From positions 248,001-312,000 of the forward strand of contig NZ_JAEHOB010000001.1 of NCBI RefSeq assembly GCF_016464705.1: DNA of 64,000 nucleotides. Reading direction: 5' to 3'. Position 1 is the first letter of the stretch; each line of letters starts with the position of its first letter. This DNA is from Qaidamihabitans albus (lineage in GTDB: Bacteria > Actinomycetota > Actinomycetes > Mycobacteriales > Pseudonocardiaceae). Positions 43,293-52,193 of this stretch are shown here, piece by piece. The notes beneath the pieces were generated by a model, which had not been told where the DNA came from, did no database searches, and saw only the letters and a list, made by a program, of their open reading frames with translations. A program made the position numbers and the translations under genes.

Positions 43293-44126
43293 TCAGGGCT
43301 TGCGGCCGACGCCGCCCGCGATGCAGTACTGGACCTGGTTGAGCGGCTTGAGGCGCGGCCCGTCCTGCCACCAGTCGGCGCAGAGCGTCACGCCGGGGTC
43401 GATCATCTCGAGCCCGTCGAACAGCGCCTCGATCTCCGCCTTGGTGCGGAAGGTCCCCGAGCCCATCGGGCTGTGCCGGAAGACGTCCTCCATCTTCCGC
43501 GCGATCGAGCTGTGCTCGTTCTCCGGGTCGAGGAAGTGGCTGATCGCGACGTAGGAGCCCGACGGCAGCGCGTCGATGTACTCCCGCATGATCTGCGCCG
43601 GCTCCTCGTTGGGGCCCTCGTAGTGGTGCAGCGTGCCGAGCTGGAAGAAGGCGAGCGGCTCGGTGAAGTCGATGTGCTTGCGCACGATCTCGTTCTCCAG
43701 GATCTCCTTCGGCTTGAAGATGTCCGCGGAGACGAAGTGGGTGTTCTCGTTCTCCTCCAGCAGTGCGCGCCCGTGCGCGAGCACGACCGGGTCGTTGTCG
43801 ACGTAGACCACGCGCGAGTCCGGGTCGACGCGCTGGACCGCCTGGTGCACGTTCTCCGCGGTCGGCAGCCCCGAGCCGCAGTCGAGGTACTGGTGGACCC
43901 CGGTCTGGGTGGCGATGAAGCGGCACACGCGGATCAGGAAGCCGCGGTTCTCGGTCGCGAGCTCCTGTGCCTCCGGCGCGGCCCGCTGGACGCCCCGCAG
44001 CACCTCCCGGTCGATCTCGTAGTTGTCCTTGCCGTTGAGGAAGGCGTCGTAGACTCGGGCGATGCTCGCCCTCGTCGGGTCGACCCCCACGGGGACGCGA
44101 TCGGTTTGGGGCACGGGACCAGCCAT
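43293..44126 (-). CDS. SAM-dependent methyltransferase, DUF574 family
   Basis: 277 aa from ATG 44126. The opening DPTRASIARVYDAFLNGKDNYEIDRE is the family hallmark. The SAM-binding motif is YLDCGSGLPTAENVH and the acidic loop is VVYVDNDPVVLAHGRALL. Members of this large actinobacterial family (DUF574, with some used in secondary metabolism) mostly have no known substrate. It is divergent from the XRE regulator gene (177-bp gap), a pairing often seen with DUF397 systems. Confidence 0.85.
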   Translation of the reverse strand: MAGPVPQTDRVPVGVDPTRASIARVYDAFLNGKDNYEIDREVLRGVQRAAPEAQELATENRGFLIRVCRFIATQTGVHQYLDCGSGLPTAENVHQAVQRVDPDSRVVYVDNDPVVLAHGRALLEENENTHFVSADIFKPKEILENEIVRKHIDFTEPLAFFQLGTLHHYEGPNEEPAQIMREYIDALPSGSYVAISHFLDPENEHSSIARKMEDVFRHSPMGSGTFRTKAEIEALFDGLEMIDPGVTLCADWWQDGPRLKPLNQVQYCIAGGVGRKP

Positions 44127-44303
44127 CGGAACCTCGCAGAATGCGTCTCGGATGTCGCGGATCACACGTAGCGTAGGTGTTCGCTCTCGGCCGGTAAACG
44201 CCGCCTTGACCACGGTGTGCGGAGTAGTACGTTCTGTGATCGGGCATTTCCCTCCGGTATCATCACCTGTCCGGCAGCCGTCGCGAGTTCAGGAAGGTCC
44301 GGC

Positions 44304-45182
44304 ATGGCTTCGTTAGACGCCTCCGCGGGGGATCAGGGCACCGGCCCGACCGCGCGGCGGATGGTGCTGGGTGCCCAGCTCCGCCGTCTGCGGGAGCGGG
44401 TCGGGCTGAGCCGGGCGGACGCCGGCTACCACATCCGCGCGTCCGAGTCGAAGATCAGCCGGATGGAGCTGGGCCGCGTCGGCTTCAAGGAGCGGGATGT
44501 CGCCGACCTGCTGACCATGTACGGCGTCGGCGAACCGGAGGAGCGGGCCAGCTTCCTCGAGATGGTGAAGGACTCCAACCAGCCGGGCTGGTGGCACCGC
44601 TACAACGACCTGATGCCGCGGTGGTTCGACGACTACGTCGGTCTGGAGGAGGCCGCCTCCCGGATCCAGACCTACGAGCTGCAGTTCGTGCCCGGGCTGC
44701 TGCAGACGGAGGAGTACGCGCGGGCCGTGATGAGCCACGGCGTTCCGCAGTCGGTGAACGACGAGCTCGAACAACGCGTCGCGTTCCGGATGCGCAGACA
44801 GAAGACGCTGTTCCGGCCCGGCGGGCCACGGCTGTGGGCGGTGATCGACGAGTCGGTCCTGTGCAGGCACATCGGTGGCCGCGAGGCCTTCCGCCGCCAG
44901 CTCGACCAGTTGCTCGAGCTGACCGCCCTGCCGCACATCTCGTTGCAGATCATCCCGTTCGATCGCAGCGGCTACGCCGCCGAGGGTGCCTTCACGCTGC
45001 TGCGCTTCCGCGAGCCGGAGCTGCCGAACATCGCCTACGTCGAGCACCTCGCGGGCGCGGTGTACCTGGAACGCCTCGACGACATCGAGGTCTTCGGCCG
45101 CGCGCTCGACCGGCTGGCGGTGGACGCCTACACGCCGGACCGTTCCCGCCAGGAGCTCTCCAAGCTGCGGACCGAGCTGTAG
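44304..45182 (+). CDS. XRE-family regulator with DUF5753 domain
   Basis: 292 aa from ATG 44304, with AGGAAGG upstream. The helix-turn-helix is residues ~16-75 (LGAQLRRLRERVGLSRADAGYHI ... SKISRMELGRVGF). The DUF5753 domain follows (YELQFVPGLLQTEEYARAVM ... FTLLRF). In Streptomyces such proteins (WhiJ/AbaA/Scr1 type) act with small DUF397 proteins to control development or antibiotic genes. A DUF397 gene lies 189 bp downstream, with palindromes between them that may be its operator. Confidence 0.9.
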   Translation: MASLDASAGDQGTGPTARRMVLGAQLRRLRERVGLSRADAGYHIRASESKISRMELGRVGFKERDVADLLTMYGVGEPEERASFLEMVKDSNQPGWWHRYNDLMPRWFDDYVGLEEAASRIQTYELQFVPGLLQTEEYARAVMSHGVPQSVNDELEQRVAFRMRRQKTLFRPGGPRLWAVIDESVLCRHIGGREAFRRQLDQLLELTALPHISLQIIPFDRSGYAAEGAFTLLRFREPELPNIAYVEHLAGAVYLERLDDIEVFGRALDRLAVDAYTPDRSRQELSKLRTEL

Positions 45183-45265
45183 TTATCGCCATGCGCGACG
45201 CCGGTGTTACGCATCGGCACTCGGTTGTGATTCACCTGATCGGCTAATACTTGGCGAACATGTGG

Positions 45266-45331
45266 ATGCACGTGCATTCACACCTGCACCGGCACGTGCT
45301 ACCGTCTGTGCACAACCGAATGCACGTGCAT
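45266..45331. promoter_or_regulatory. Palindrome array upstream of the DUF397 gene
   Basis: The perfect 12-bp palindrome ATGCACGTGCAT occurs twice (45266-45277 and 45320-45331), with a related GGCACGTGCT (45291-45300) between them. All share a CACGTG core; centres are 24 and 30 bp apart. A -10-like TAATAC is just upstream (45245-45250). Probable binding array for the XRE/DUF5753 regulator. Confidence 0.6.
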
Positions 45332-45371
45332 ATGCATCCTCCACAGGTTTTGAGTCGGGAAGGTGAGGATC

Positions 45372-45611
45372 ATGGCGAAGTCGATTCGCAACGGGATCTC
45401 CGCGGAGCTGATCCCGGGCGCTACCTGGCGCAAGAGCAGGTACAGCGGCGCGGTGGGCAACTGCGTCGAGGTCGCCACCCTGTCGGGCGGCGAGATCGCG
45501 ATGCGCAACTCGCGTGACCCGAAGGGCCCCGCCCTGGTCTACACGCGAGAGGAGATCGCGGCGTTCCTGGCGGGCGCCAAGGACGGTGAGTTCGATGACG
45601 TGGTCGCCTGA
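45372..45611 (+). CDS. DUF397 protein
   Basis: 79 aa from ATG 45372. It has the family pattern: TWRKSRYSGAVGNCVEVATL then a central MRNSRDPKGPALVYTREEIAAFL. DUF397 proteins are small partners of XRE/DUF5753 regulators, possibly antagonists as in toxin-antitoxin-like pairs. The gene overlaps the next one by 17 bp. Confidence 0.9.
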   Translation: MAKSIRNGISAELIPGATWRKSRYSGAVGNCVEVATLSGGEIAMRNSRDPKGPALVYTREEIAAFLAGAKDGEFDDVVA

Positions 45612-45972
45612 GCCCACGCTGGAGGACGTGCTCGGCCGCCTGATCGGTCTCGGCTACCGCTTCGTCCATCCTCGTGACGACCGGGGCGAGATCGTCACCG
45701 TCGTCGGCGTTCGCGCCCACGGGACTGTCATCGACGTCATCCGGCTCGATGCCGAGGACGACGTCACCGCCATGCGGATGCCGGGCGACGAGTCCGACAT
45801 CCTCCAACCGTCGAACGTGCACTGGCGGCGCTCCGGAGCGATGCGGACCGTCGTCGACGAACTGCTGGCGCTGGCCGACGACGACTACCCCGTAGAGCGC
45901 CGCTCACCGGTGAAGGGTTGCTGGGTGGGAGAGCGCGCTGGACGCGCGAAGTTCGTCCTGGCCACCGCCTGA
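45595..45972 (+). CDS. Hypothetical protein co-transcribed with DUF397 gene
   Basis: 125 aa from ATG 45595. Predicted alpha/beta with no membrane segment: LEDVLGRLIGLGYRFVHPRDDRGEIVTVVGVRAHGTVIDVIRL. Its start is inside the DUF397 gene, which indicates translational coupling. I do not recognise a function. It resembles small proteins often found after DUF397 genes, which may belong to the same regulatory module. Confidence 0.65.
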   Translation: MTWSPEPTLEDVLGRLIGLGYRFVHPRDDRGEIVTVVGVRAHGTVIDVIRLDAEDDVTAMRMPGDESDILQPSNVHWRRSGAMRTVVDELLALADDDYPVERRSPVKGCWVGERAGRAKFVLATA

Positions 45973-46009
45973 GCGAAAGCGCCACGCGCTGAGCGCTACA
46001 TCACCGAGC

Positions 46010-46045
46010 CGGGCCGCCTCCAGCGACTACACTGGAGGCGGCCCG
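46010..46045 (+). terminator. Strong hairpin between the DUF397 operon and purF
   Basis: A perfect 14-bp stem: CGGGCCGCCTCCAG (46010-46023) and CTGGAGGCGGCCCG (46032-46045), 8-nt loop, followed by TTCTC. It ends the preceding operon. TACACT in the loop (46028-46033) could also be a purF -10 box, so the element may have a double role. Confidence 0.7.
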
Positions 46046-46069
46046 TTCTCATACTCAGGGAGCTCTTCG

Positions 46070-47617
46070 GTGCACACCGATCAGTCGTCCGGGGATGTCA
46101 CCGTCGACGGCGTAACCGAACAGCCCGAGTCCGAACCCCGCGAGGAATGCGGGGTGTTCGGTGTCTGGGCGCCCGGCGAAGAGGTCGCGAAGCTCACCTA
46201 CTACGGCCTGTACGCGTTGCAGCACCGGGGGCAGGAGGCGGCCGGCATCTCGGTGTCCGACGGCAAGCGGATCGTCGTGTTCAAGGACCTCGGCCTCGTC
46301 AGCCAGGTGTTCGACGAGCAGGTGCTCTCCTCGTTGCAGGGCTACATCGCCGTCGGGCACTGCCGCTACTCCACCACCGGTGGCGGTAGCTGGGAGAACG
46401 CCCAGCCCACGTTCCGTACCACCACGGCAGGCACCGGGCTCTCCCTCGGCCACAACGGCAACCTGGTCAACACCCACGAGCTGCACGAGAGGGCCCGGCA
46501 GCGCGGGGTCATCGGCAAGAGCGGCGCGACCACCGACTCCGACCTGATCTGCGGCCTGCTCGCCGACGCGGCCACGGACAAGGGCATCGAGGCCGCCGCC
46601 CTCGAACTGCTGCCCACGCTGCGTGGAGCGTTCTGCCTCGCGTTCGCCGACGAGAACACGCTGTACGCGGCGCGCGACGCCCACGGCGTGCGGCCGCTGG
46701 TGCTCGGCCGGCTCGAACGCGGCTGGGTGGTCGCCAGCGAGACCGCGGGACTCGACATCGTCGGCGCGTCGTTCGTCCGCGAGGTCGAGCCCGGCGAGCT
46801 GATCGCGATCGACGCCGAGGGGCTGCGCTCTTCCCGGTTCGCGAACCCGGAGCCGAAGGGCTGCGTGTTCGAGTACGTCTACCTCGCCCGGCCCGACACC
46901 ACCATCTCCGGCCGCAGCGTGCACGCGACGCGCGTGGAGATCGGCCGCAGGCTCGCCGAGGAGCACCCGGCCGAGGCCGACCTGGTGATCCCGGTGCCGG
47001 AGTCGGGGACGCCCGCGGCGATCGGCTACGCGCAGGCATCCGGTATCCCGTACGGCTCCGGCCTGGTGAAGAACGCCTACGTCGGCCGGACGTTCATCCA
47101 GCCGTCGCAGACGATCCGCCAGCTCGGCATCCGGCTCAAGCTCAATCCACTACGCGAGGTGATCCGCGGAAAGCGGCTGGTCGTCGTGGACGACTCGATA
47201 GTCCGCGGCAACACCCAGCGGGCGCTCGTGCGGATGCTGCGGGAGTCCGGCGCGCTCGAGGTGCACGTGCGGATCGCGTCGCCGCCGGTGCGCTGGCCGT
47301 GCTTCTACGGCATCGACTTCGCCTCGCGGGCGGAGCTGGTCGCCAACGGCGCCGACCTCGACGGTATCCGGCGCTCGATCGGCGCCGACTCGCTCGGCTA
47401 CGTCTCGCTGGACGGCCTGGTGGCCGCGTCGGAGCAGCCCCGGTCGCGACTCTGCGCGGCGTGCTTCGACGGCGAGTACCCCATCCCGCTGCCCGACGAC
47501 GCGTTGATCGGCAAGCACCTGCTGGAGAGCATGGGCGGCGCCGAGGACGCCGCTGTGTCCTCCTTACCCGTCACCCCGGCGGGGTACGGTGCCGAGGATG
47601 CCGTCCGGCGTCCCTAG
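46070..47617 (+). CDS. purF: Amidophosphoribosyltransferase
   Basis: 515 aa. Catalytic Cys27 (EECGVFGVW) follows a 26-residue propeptide, as in the B. subtilis-type enzyme that is processed and carries an Fe-S cluster. Ntn-hydrolase segments YYGLYALQHRGQEAAG and GHNGNLVN are intact, as is the PRPP site VVVDDSIVRGNTQ. Cluster-type Cys residues are visible near the C-terminus (LCAACFDG). It makes phosphoribosylamine from PRPP and glutamine, the first committed step of purine synthesis. purM follows. Confidence 0.97.
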   Translation: MHTDQSSGDVTVDGVTEQPESEPREECGVFGVWAPGEEVAKLTYYGLYALQHRGQEAAGISVSDGKRIVVFKDLGLVSQVFDEQVLSSLQGYIAVGHCRYSTTGGGSWENAQPTFRTTTAGTGLSLGHNGNLVNTHELHERARQRGVIGKSGATTDSDLICGLLADAATDKGIEAAALELLPTLRGAFCLAFADENTLYAARDAHGVRPLVLGRLERGWVVASETAGLDIVGASFVREVEPGELIAIDAEGLRSSRFANPEPKGCVFEYVYLARPDTTISGRSVHATRVEIGRRLAEEHPAEADLVIPVPESGTPAAIGYAQASGIPYGSGLVKNAYVGRTFIQPSQTIRQLGIRLKLNPLREVIRGKRLVVVDDSIVRGNTQRALVRMLRESGALEVHVRIASPPVRWPCFYGIDFASRAELVANGADLDGIRRSIGADSLGYVSLDGLVAASEQPRSRLCAACFDGEYPIPLPDDALIGKHLLESMGGAEDAAVSSLPVTPAGYGAEDAVRRP

Positions 47618-47648
47618 CCGTTCCAGTCCCAGGATGGAGTCCGCTTTC

Positions 47649-48719
47649 GTGAGCGAGTCCACGAGCGCCACGTACGCCGCCGCCGGGGTCGACATCGACG
47701 CCGGTGACCAGGCCGTCGAACTGCTCAAGCCCCACGCCGCGCGCGCTTCGAGGCCCGAGGTGATGGGTGGCGTCGGTGGGTTCGCCGGGCTGTTCTCCCT
47801 CAAGCTCGACCGCTGGACGGAGCCGGTGCTCGCCTCGTCCACCGACGGCGTCGGCACCAAGATCGCGATCGCCAAGGCCCTGGACAAGCACGACACGGTG
47901 GGCATCGACCTGGTCGCGATGGTGGTCGACGACCTGGTGGTCACCGGAGCGGAGCCGCTGTTCCTGCAGGACTACATCGCCGTCGGCAAGGTGGTGCCCG
48001 AGCGGATCGCGGCCCTGGTCGAGGGCATCGCGGAGGGCTGTGTCCAGGCCGGGTGCGCGCTGCTCGGCGGGGAGACCGCCGAGCATCCCGGGATGATGGG
48101 CGAGCACGACTACGACATCTCCGCGACCGGGGTCGGTGTGGTGGAGGCCGCCGAGCTGCTCGGGCCGGAGCGGGTGCGGCCCGGTGACGTGGTGATCGCG
48201 CTCGGCTCAACCGGCCTGCATTCCAACGGCTACTCGCTGGCCAGGCACGTGCTGCTGGACATCGCCCGGATGCCGCTCGGCGGGCACGTCGAGGAGTTCG
48301 GCCGCACACTCGGCGAGGAGCTGCTCGAACCGACCCGCGTCTACGCGAAGGACTGCCTCGCGCTGACCGCCGAGGCGGACGTGCGCACGTTCGCGCACGT
48401 CACCGGTGGTGGGCTGGCCGCGAACCTGGCGCGGGTGATGCCGCGCGGGCTGACCGCCCACCTCGAACGCGGCACCTGGACGCCCGCGCCGGTGTACGCG
48501 GTGATCGCGCAGCGCGGCCGGGTGGATCGCGCCGAGATGGAACGTACCTTCAACATGGGCGTCGGCATGGTCGCCGTGGTGTCGCCCGAGGACGCCGACC
48601 GGACGCTTGCCGTGCTCACCGCGCGGCACGTGCCCGCGTGGGTGCTCGGTGACGTCCGGCCCGCCGAGGACCCGGACGGCCCGCGTGCCGTTCTGTCCGG
48701 TGACCACCCCCGGTTCTGA
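47649..48719 (+). CDS. purM: AIR synthase
   Basis: 356 aa from GTG 47649, with GGAG at 47636-47639; ATG 47634 is an alternative. Conserved: TYAAAGVDIDAGD (opening), VLASSTDGVGTKIAIA, MVVDDLVVTGAEPLFLQDY, GGETAEHPGMM, and VTGGGLAANLARVMP. It closes FGAM to AIR using ATP. It directly follows purF, as in mycobacteria. Confidence 0.97.
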   Translation: MSESTSATYAAAGVDIDAGDQAVELLKPHAARASRPEVMGGVGGFAGLFSLKLDRWTEPVLASSTDGVGTKIAIAKALDKHDTVGIDLVAMVVDDLVVTGAEPLFLQDYIAVGKVVPERIAALVEGIAEGCVQAGCALLGGETAEHPGMMGEHDYDISATGVGVVEAAELLGPERVRPGDVVIALGSTGLHSNGYSLARHVLLDIARMPLGGHVEEFGRTLGEELLEPTRVYAKDCLALTAEADVRTFAHVTGGGLAANLARVMPRGLTAHLERGTWTPAPVYAVIAQRGRVDRAEMERTFNMGVGMVAVVSPEDADRTLAVLTARHVPAWVLGDVRPAEDPDGPRAVLSGDHPRF

Positions 48720-49188
48720 GGGACCGGCTCCGCGACGCGATCGCCTCGCGGGTTTCAAGCCAGGCACGGAGCTTCGGGTCACGCGGCAGCTGGTGATCCC
48801 GGACGCCGAGCTGTCCGAGCGCTTCTCGCGCTCGTCCGGACCGGGTGGCCAGGGAGTGAACACCACCTCGTCGCGGGTCGAGCTCTCCTTCGACGTCGCC
48901 CGGTCGCCGTCCGTGCCGGAGGACCTGCGGGAGCGGCTGCTCGACCGGCTCGGCGGCAGGCTGGTCAACGGCGTGCTGACGATCGCGGCGAGCGAGCATC
49001 GCGCGCAGCTGGCGAACCGGGAGGCGGCAAGGCAGCGGCTGGCCGCCGTGTTGCGGGAGGCCGCGGCTCCGCCGCCGCGCAAGCGGCGGCCGACGAAACC
49101 CAGCCGCGGCGCCAAGGAGCGGCGGCTCGCGGAGAAGAAGCGCCGCGGCGACATCAAGCGCGGCAGGGGCGGCCGGCACGACGACTGA
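48685..49188 (+). CDS. arfB: Ribosome-rescue peptidyl-tRNA hydrolase ArfB-like
   Basis: The domain runs from about 48770: RVTRQLVIPDAELSERFSRSSGPGGQGVNTTSSRVELSFD, with the GGQ motif that hydrolyses peptidyl-tRNA on stalled ribosomes, and ends in a Lys/Arg-rich tail (KERRLAEKKRRGDIKRGRGG) that fits the mRNA channel. The start is uncertain: GTG 48685 lies inside the end of purM; GTG 48793 would cut the first beta strand; no other start codon lies between. Translational coupling to purM is therefore likely. The C-terminal tail runs up to palindrome copy 7. Confidence 0.75.
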   Translation: MPFCPVTTPGSEGPAPRRDRLAGFKPGTELRVTRQLVIPDAELSERFSRSSGPGGQGVNTTSSRVELSFDVARSPSVPEDLRERLLDRLGGRLVNGVLTIAASEHRAQLANREAARQRLAAVLREAAAPPPRKRRPTKPSRGAKERRLAEKKRRGDIKRGRGGRHDD

Positions 49189-49235
49189 CTCGTGAGTGCC
49201 ACGCGAGTTAGAACTCGCGTGCGCACTCACGAGGG
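49189..49235. repeat. Palindromic 3'-end repeat, copy 7
   Basis: Arms CTCGTGAGTG and CACTCACGAG; core CGAGTTAGAACTCG (AG centre). It starts directly after the arfB stop and ends 18 bp before the amidohydrolase start, between co-directional genes. Confidence 0.9.
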
Positions 49236-49252
49236 GTCGTAGGCTGCGGCGG

Positions 49253-50569
49253 GTGACGACCGATCCTCAGCCCCCGGACGACAGCTACCTGCGCGCGCTG
49301 AACGCCGCGACCGCCGACGCCGTGGCGAGGGCCGAGCCGCCCGGCTCGGCCCATGACGGCGCGCCCGCACACCTGCGTGAGCGGGCCGGCGCCGCCGTGG
49401 CCGGCCGGCGCGCCGACCTGGTGGCGCTGAGCAGGGACCTGCATGCCCATCCCGAGACCGGCTTCGCCGAGCACCGCTCCGCAAGCGCGGTCGCGGACCT
49501 GCTCGGCACCTGCGGGCACTCCGCACAGGTCGGCGTCGGCGGGCTCGACACCGCCCTGCTCGCGACCGCGGGCGAGTCCGGCCCGCACGTCGCCGTGCTA
49601 GCCGAGTACGACGCGCTGCCCGGCATCGGGCACGCCTGCGGGCACAACATCATCTGCTCGGCGGCGGTCGGCGGCTTCCTCGGGGCGGCGGCCGCGGTCG
49701 GCGAGACCGGTGGCCGCGTGTCCCTGGTCGGCACGCCCGCCGAGGAGGGCGGCGGCGGCAAGGAGACCCTGGCCCGCGCCGGGGTGTTCGACGACGTCGA
49801 CACCGTGGTGATGCTCCACCCGTTCGGCCACGACGTCGCGATGCACCCGTTCCTCGGCCGCAGGCAGCTGGAGATGATCTTCCACGGCGTCAGCGCGCAC
49901 GCCTCCGCGCAGCCTTTCATGGGCCGCAACGCCCTCGACGCGGCGGTGAGCGCGTACCAGGGGGTCGCGGCCCTGCGGCAGCACCTGCCACCGGGCGATC
50001 GCGTGCACGGCGTCTTCACCGACGGCGGCTCCCGGCCGAATGTGGTGCCAGACCGCGCCGCCGTGCTGTTCTACCTGCGTTCGATGCGGCCGGAGACGCT
50101 GCGCGACCTGGCCGGGCGGATGGCCGCCATCGCCCGTGGCGCGGCGGAGCTGACCGGTTGCGGGGTCGAGCTGGTGTGGGACGCGCAGCCGCCCTACCTG
50201 CCGATCCGGTTCAACCACGCGCTGGCCGGACGGTGGACGGCCAACCAGGAACCGTGCGGGCGCAGGCCCCTGCCGCCGGGTGTGGTGCCCGACTTCCTCA
50301 CCGGCTCCACCGACCTCGGCAACCTCTCCTACCGCATGCCGGCGATCCACCCGATGATCGCGGTTTCCGAGCCGACGGTGGCGCTGCACACCCGGGACTT
50401 CGCCGAGGCCGCCGGGTCGGCGGCGGGCGACCGCGCGGTCGCCGACGGCGCGCTCGGCCTGGCACTGACCGCGGTGGACTACCTCGCCGATCCCGAGCTG
50501 CGCACCGCCGTGCACGAGGAGTTCGCCGCGGCAGGCGGCCCGCTCGACGTACCGAGATTTTTCGACTGA
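49253..50569 (+). CDS. M20-family amidohydrolase (AbgB-like)
   Basis: 438 aa from GTG 49253. Residues extending upstream in frame come from palindrome copy 7 and are not part of the protein. Metal-binding features: AEYDALPGIGHACGHNI (first ligands), GTPAEEGGGGKETL (catalytic Glu and ligand) and a dimerisation domain with FHGVSAHASAQPFMGRNALDA. It resembles AbgB-type aminobenzoyl-glutamate or acyl-amino-acid amidohydrolases. The AbgT-family transporter gene 68 bp downstream supports the first substrate. Confidence 0.85.
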   Translation: MTTDPQPPDDSYLRALNAATADAVARAEPPGSAHDGAPAHLRERAGAAVAGRRADLVALSRDLHAHPETGFAEHRSASAVADLLGTCGHSAQVGVGGLDTALLATAGESGPHVAVLAEYDALPGIGHACGHNIICSAAVGGFLGAAAAVGETGGRVSLVGTPAEEGGGGKETLARAGVFDDVDTVVMLHPFGHDVAMHPFLGRRQLEMIFHGVSAHASAQPFMGRNALDAAVSAYQGVAALRQHLPPGDRVHGVFTDGGSRPNVVPDRAAVLFYLRSMRPETLRDLAGRMAAIARGAAELTGCGVELVWDAQPPYLPIRFNHALAGRWTANQEPCGRRPLPPGVVPDFLTGSTDLGNLSYRMPAIHPMIAVSEPTVALHTRDFAEAAGSAAGDRAVADGALGLALTAVDYLADPELRTAVHEEFAAAGGPLDVPRFFD

Positions 50570-50636
50570 CCAATACACAGGTGAAACATTTTCTGGCTAA
50601 CCTCCCTCCCACGACTCCGGCAACGGGAGGTGGGCG

Positions 50637-52193
50637 ATGTCCGAGGTGGCGGCCCAGGCGGCACAGACGCGGCTGGACCGGGTGCTCAACCGGATCGAGC
50701 GGGCCGGCAACCGGCTACCCGAGCCGTTCATCCTGTTCGCGCTGCTGACCCTGCTGATCGCCGTGATCTCCACGGTGATGGCCGCCTTCGACGTCACCGT
50801 GAGCATCCCCGGCGAGGAGGAGGTCACCCCGGTCCAGGGTGCGTTCACCGGCGCGGGCGTGCAGTTCATGTTCACCGGGCTCGCGGAGAACTTCATCGAG
50901 TTCCCGCCGTTGCAGACGGTGGTCACGATCATGCTGGGCGTCGGGATGGCCGAGCGCACCGGCCTGCTGGCCGCGCTGATCCGGCTGGCCTTCCGCCGCG
51001 CGCCCCGCTGGCTGCTGCCGTACGCGCTCGGCTTCATCGGCGTCACCGGCAGCGTCATGGCCGACTCCGCGTTCATCATCATCCCGCCGCTCGCCGCGAT
51101 GGTGTTCAAGGCCGCGGGCAGGCATCCGGTCGCGGGCCTGATCGGCGGCTTCGCCGCGGCGGGCGCGGGTTACTCGACGTCGGTGGTGGTGACCAGCCTG
51201 GACGCGCTGTTCGCCGGAATCAGCAACTCGGTCGCGGCTACGCTGCCCGATCCGGGCACCACGGTCACGCCGGTGTCGAACTACTTCTTCAACGTCGTCG
51301 CCGCGGTCCTGCTCAGCCTGGTCGCGGGCCTCATCATCGCGAAGGTCGTCGAGCCGTCGCTGGAACGCAACGGGTTCCCGCGCGAGGAGGTGGAGCCGGC
51401 AGGCACGACCCTCTCGGCCGAGCTCGAGCCTGCCGAACGCCGGGCGCTGCGCCGGGCCGGGGTCACCCTGCTCGCCGTGGTGGCGGCCGTGCTCGCGCTG
51501 GTGCTGGTCCCCGGATCGCCGCTGCGCAACGAGGACGGTGGCTTCCTGCCGGAGTCGCCGCTGCTCGGCTCGGTCAGCACGCTCGTCTTCCTGGCTTTCT
51601 TCGTCCCCGGGCTGGCCTACGGCGCCGCCACCGGCGCGATCGGCCGCGCCGCGGACGTGCCGCTGCTGATGGGCAAGGCGCTCAAGGACCTGTCCGGCTT
51701 CATCGTGCTGGCGTTCGTCCTCGGGCAGTTCATCGCGCTGTTCGCGTGGACGAACATCGGCGCGTGGCTCGCCGTGACCGGGGCGAACTTCCTGCAGGGC
51801 ATCGGCCTCACCGGCTACGCGGCGTTCCTCGGCTTCATCGTGCTGGCCTCGCTGCTGAACCTGTTCGTCGTGTCCGGTTCGAGCCTGTGGACGCTGATGG
51901 CCGCGGTGTTCGTGCCGATGTTCCTGATCCTGGGCTTCGAACCGGGTTTCAGCCAGGCGGCGTTCCGGGTGGGCGACTCGGCGACGCAGGTGATCACGCC
52001 GCTGAACCCGTACATGATCGTCCTGCTCACCTTCGTCCGCCGGTACCAGCCAGGGGCCGGGCTGGGCACGGTGATCGCCAAGATGATCCCGTTCGTGGTG
52101 CCGTTCTGGACCATGTGGGCGGTCATCCTGTCGGTGTTCTACTTCGCCGATCTCCCGATGGGGCCCGGGATGGACATCCGCGTCGAACGCTGA
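50637..52193 (+). CDS. abgT: AbgT-family transporter
   Basis: 518 aa with about 11-13 membrane segments. It opens LNRIERAGNRLPEPFILFALL and contains GVTGSVMADSAFIIIPPLAAMVF and GSSLWTLMAAVFVPMF, typical of the AbgT family (p-aminobenzoyl-glutamate uptake or sulfonamide export). Together with the amidohydrolase it may bring in and hydrolyse a folate breakdown product. Its 3' end overlaps the convergent VanZ gene by 55 bp. Confidence 0.85.
   Translation: MSEVAAQAAQTRLDRVLNRIERAGNRLPEPFILFALLTLLIAVISTVMAAFDVTVSIPGEEEVTPVQGAFTGAGVQFMFTGLAENFIEFPPLQTVVTIMLGVGMAERTGLLAALIRLAFRRAPRWLLPYALGFIGVTGSVMADSAFIIIPPLAAMVFKAAGRHPVAGLIGGFAAAGAGYSTSVVVTSLDALFAGISNSVAATLPDPGTTVTPVSNYFFNVVAAVLLSLVAGLIIAKVVEPSLERNGFPREEVEPAGTTLSAELEPAERRALRRAGVTLLAVVAAVLALVLVPGSPLRNEDGGFLPESPLLGSVSTLVFLAFFVPGLAYGAATGAIGRAADVPLLMGKALKDLSGFIVLAFVLGQFIALFAWTNIGAWLAVTGANFLQGIGLTGYAAFLGFIVLASLLNLFVVSGSSLWTLMAAVFVPMFLILGFEPGFSQAAFRVGDSATQVITPLNPYMIVLLTFVRRYQPGAGLGTVIAKMIPFVVPFWTMWAVILSVFYFADLPMGPGMDIRVER

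Noticed and set aside
45251-45517. Open frame encoding a His-rich peptide (MHVHSHLHRHVL...)
   Set aside because: The His codons come from the ATGCACGTGCAT palindromes; the rest overlaps the DUF397 gene out of frame. More likely regulatory DNA than a gene.
49196-49252. Earlier start of the M20 amidohydrolase
   Set aside because: Those codons are the inner part of palindrome copy 7; GTG 49253 lies outside the repeat and gives a normal protein.
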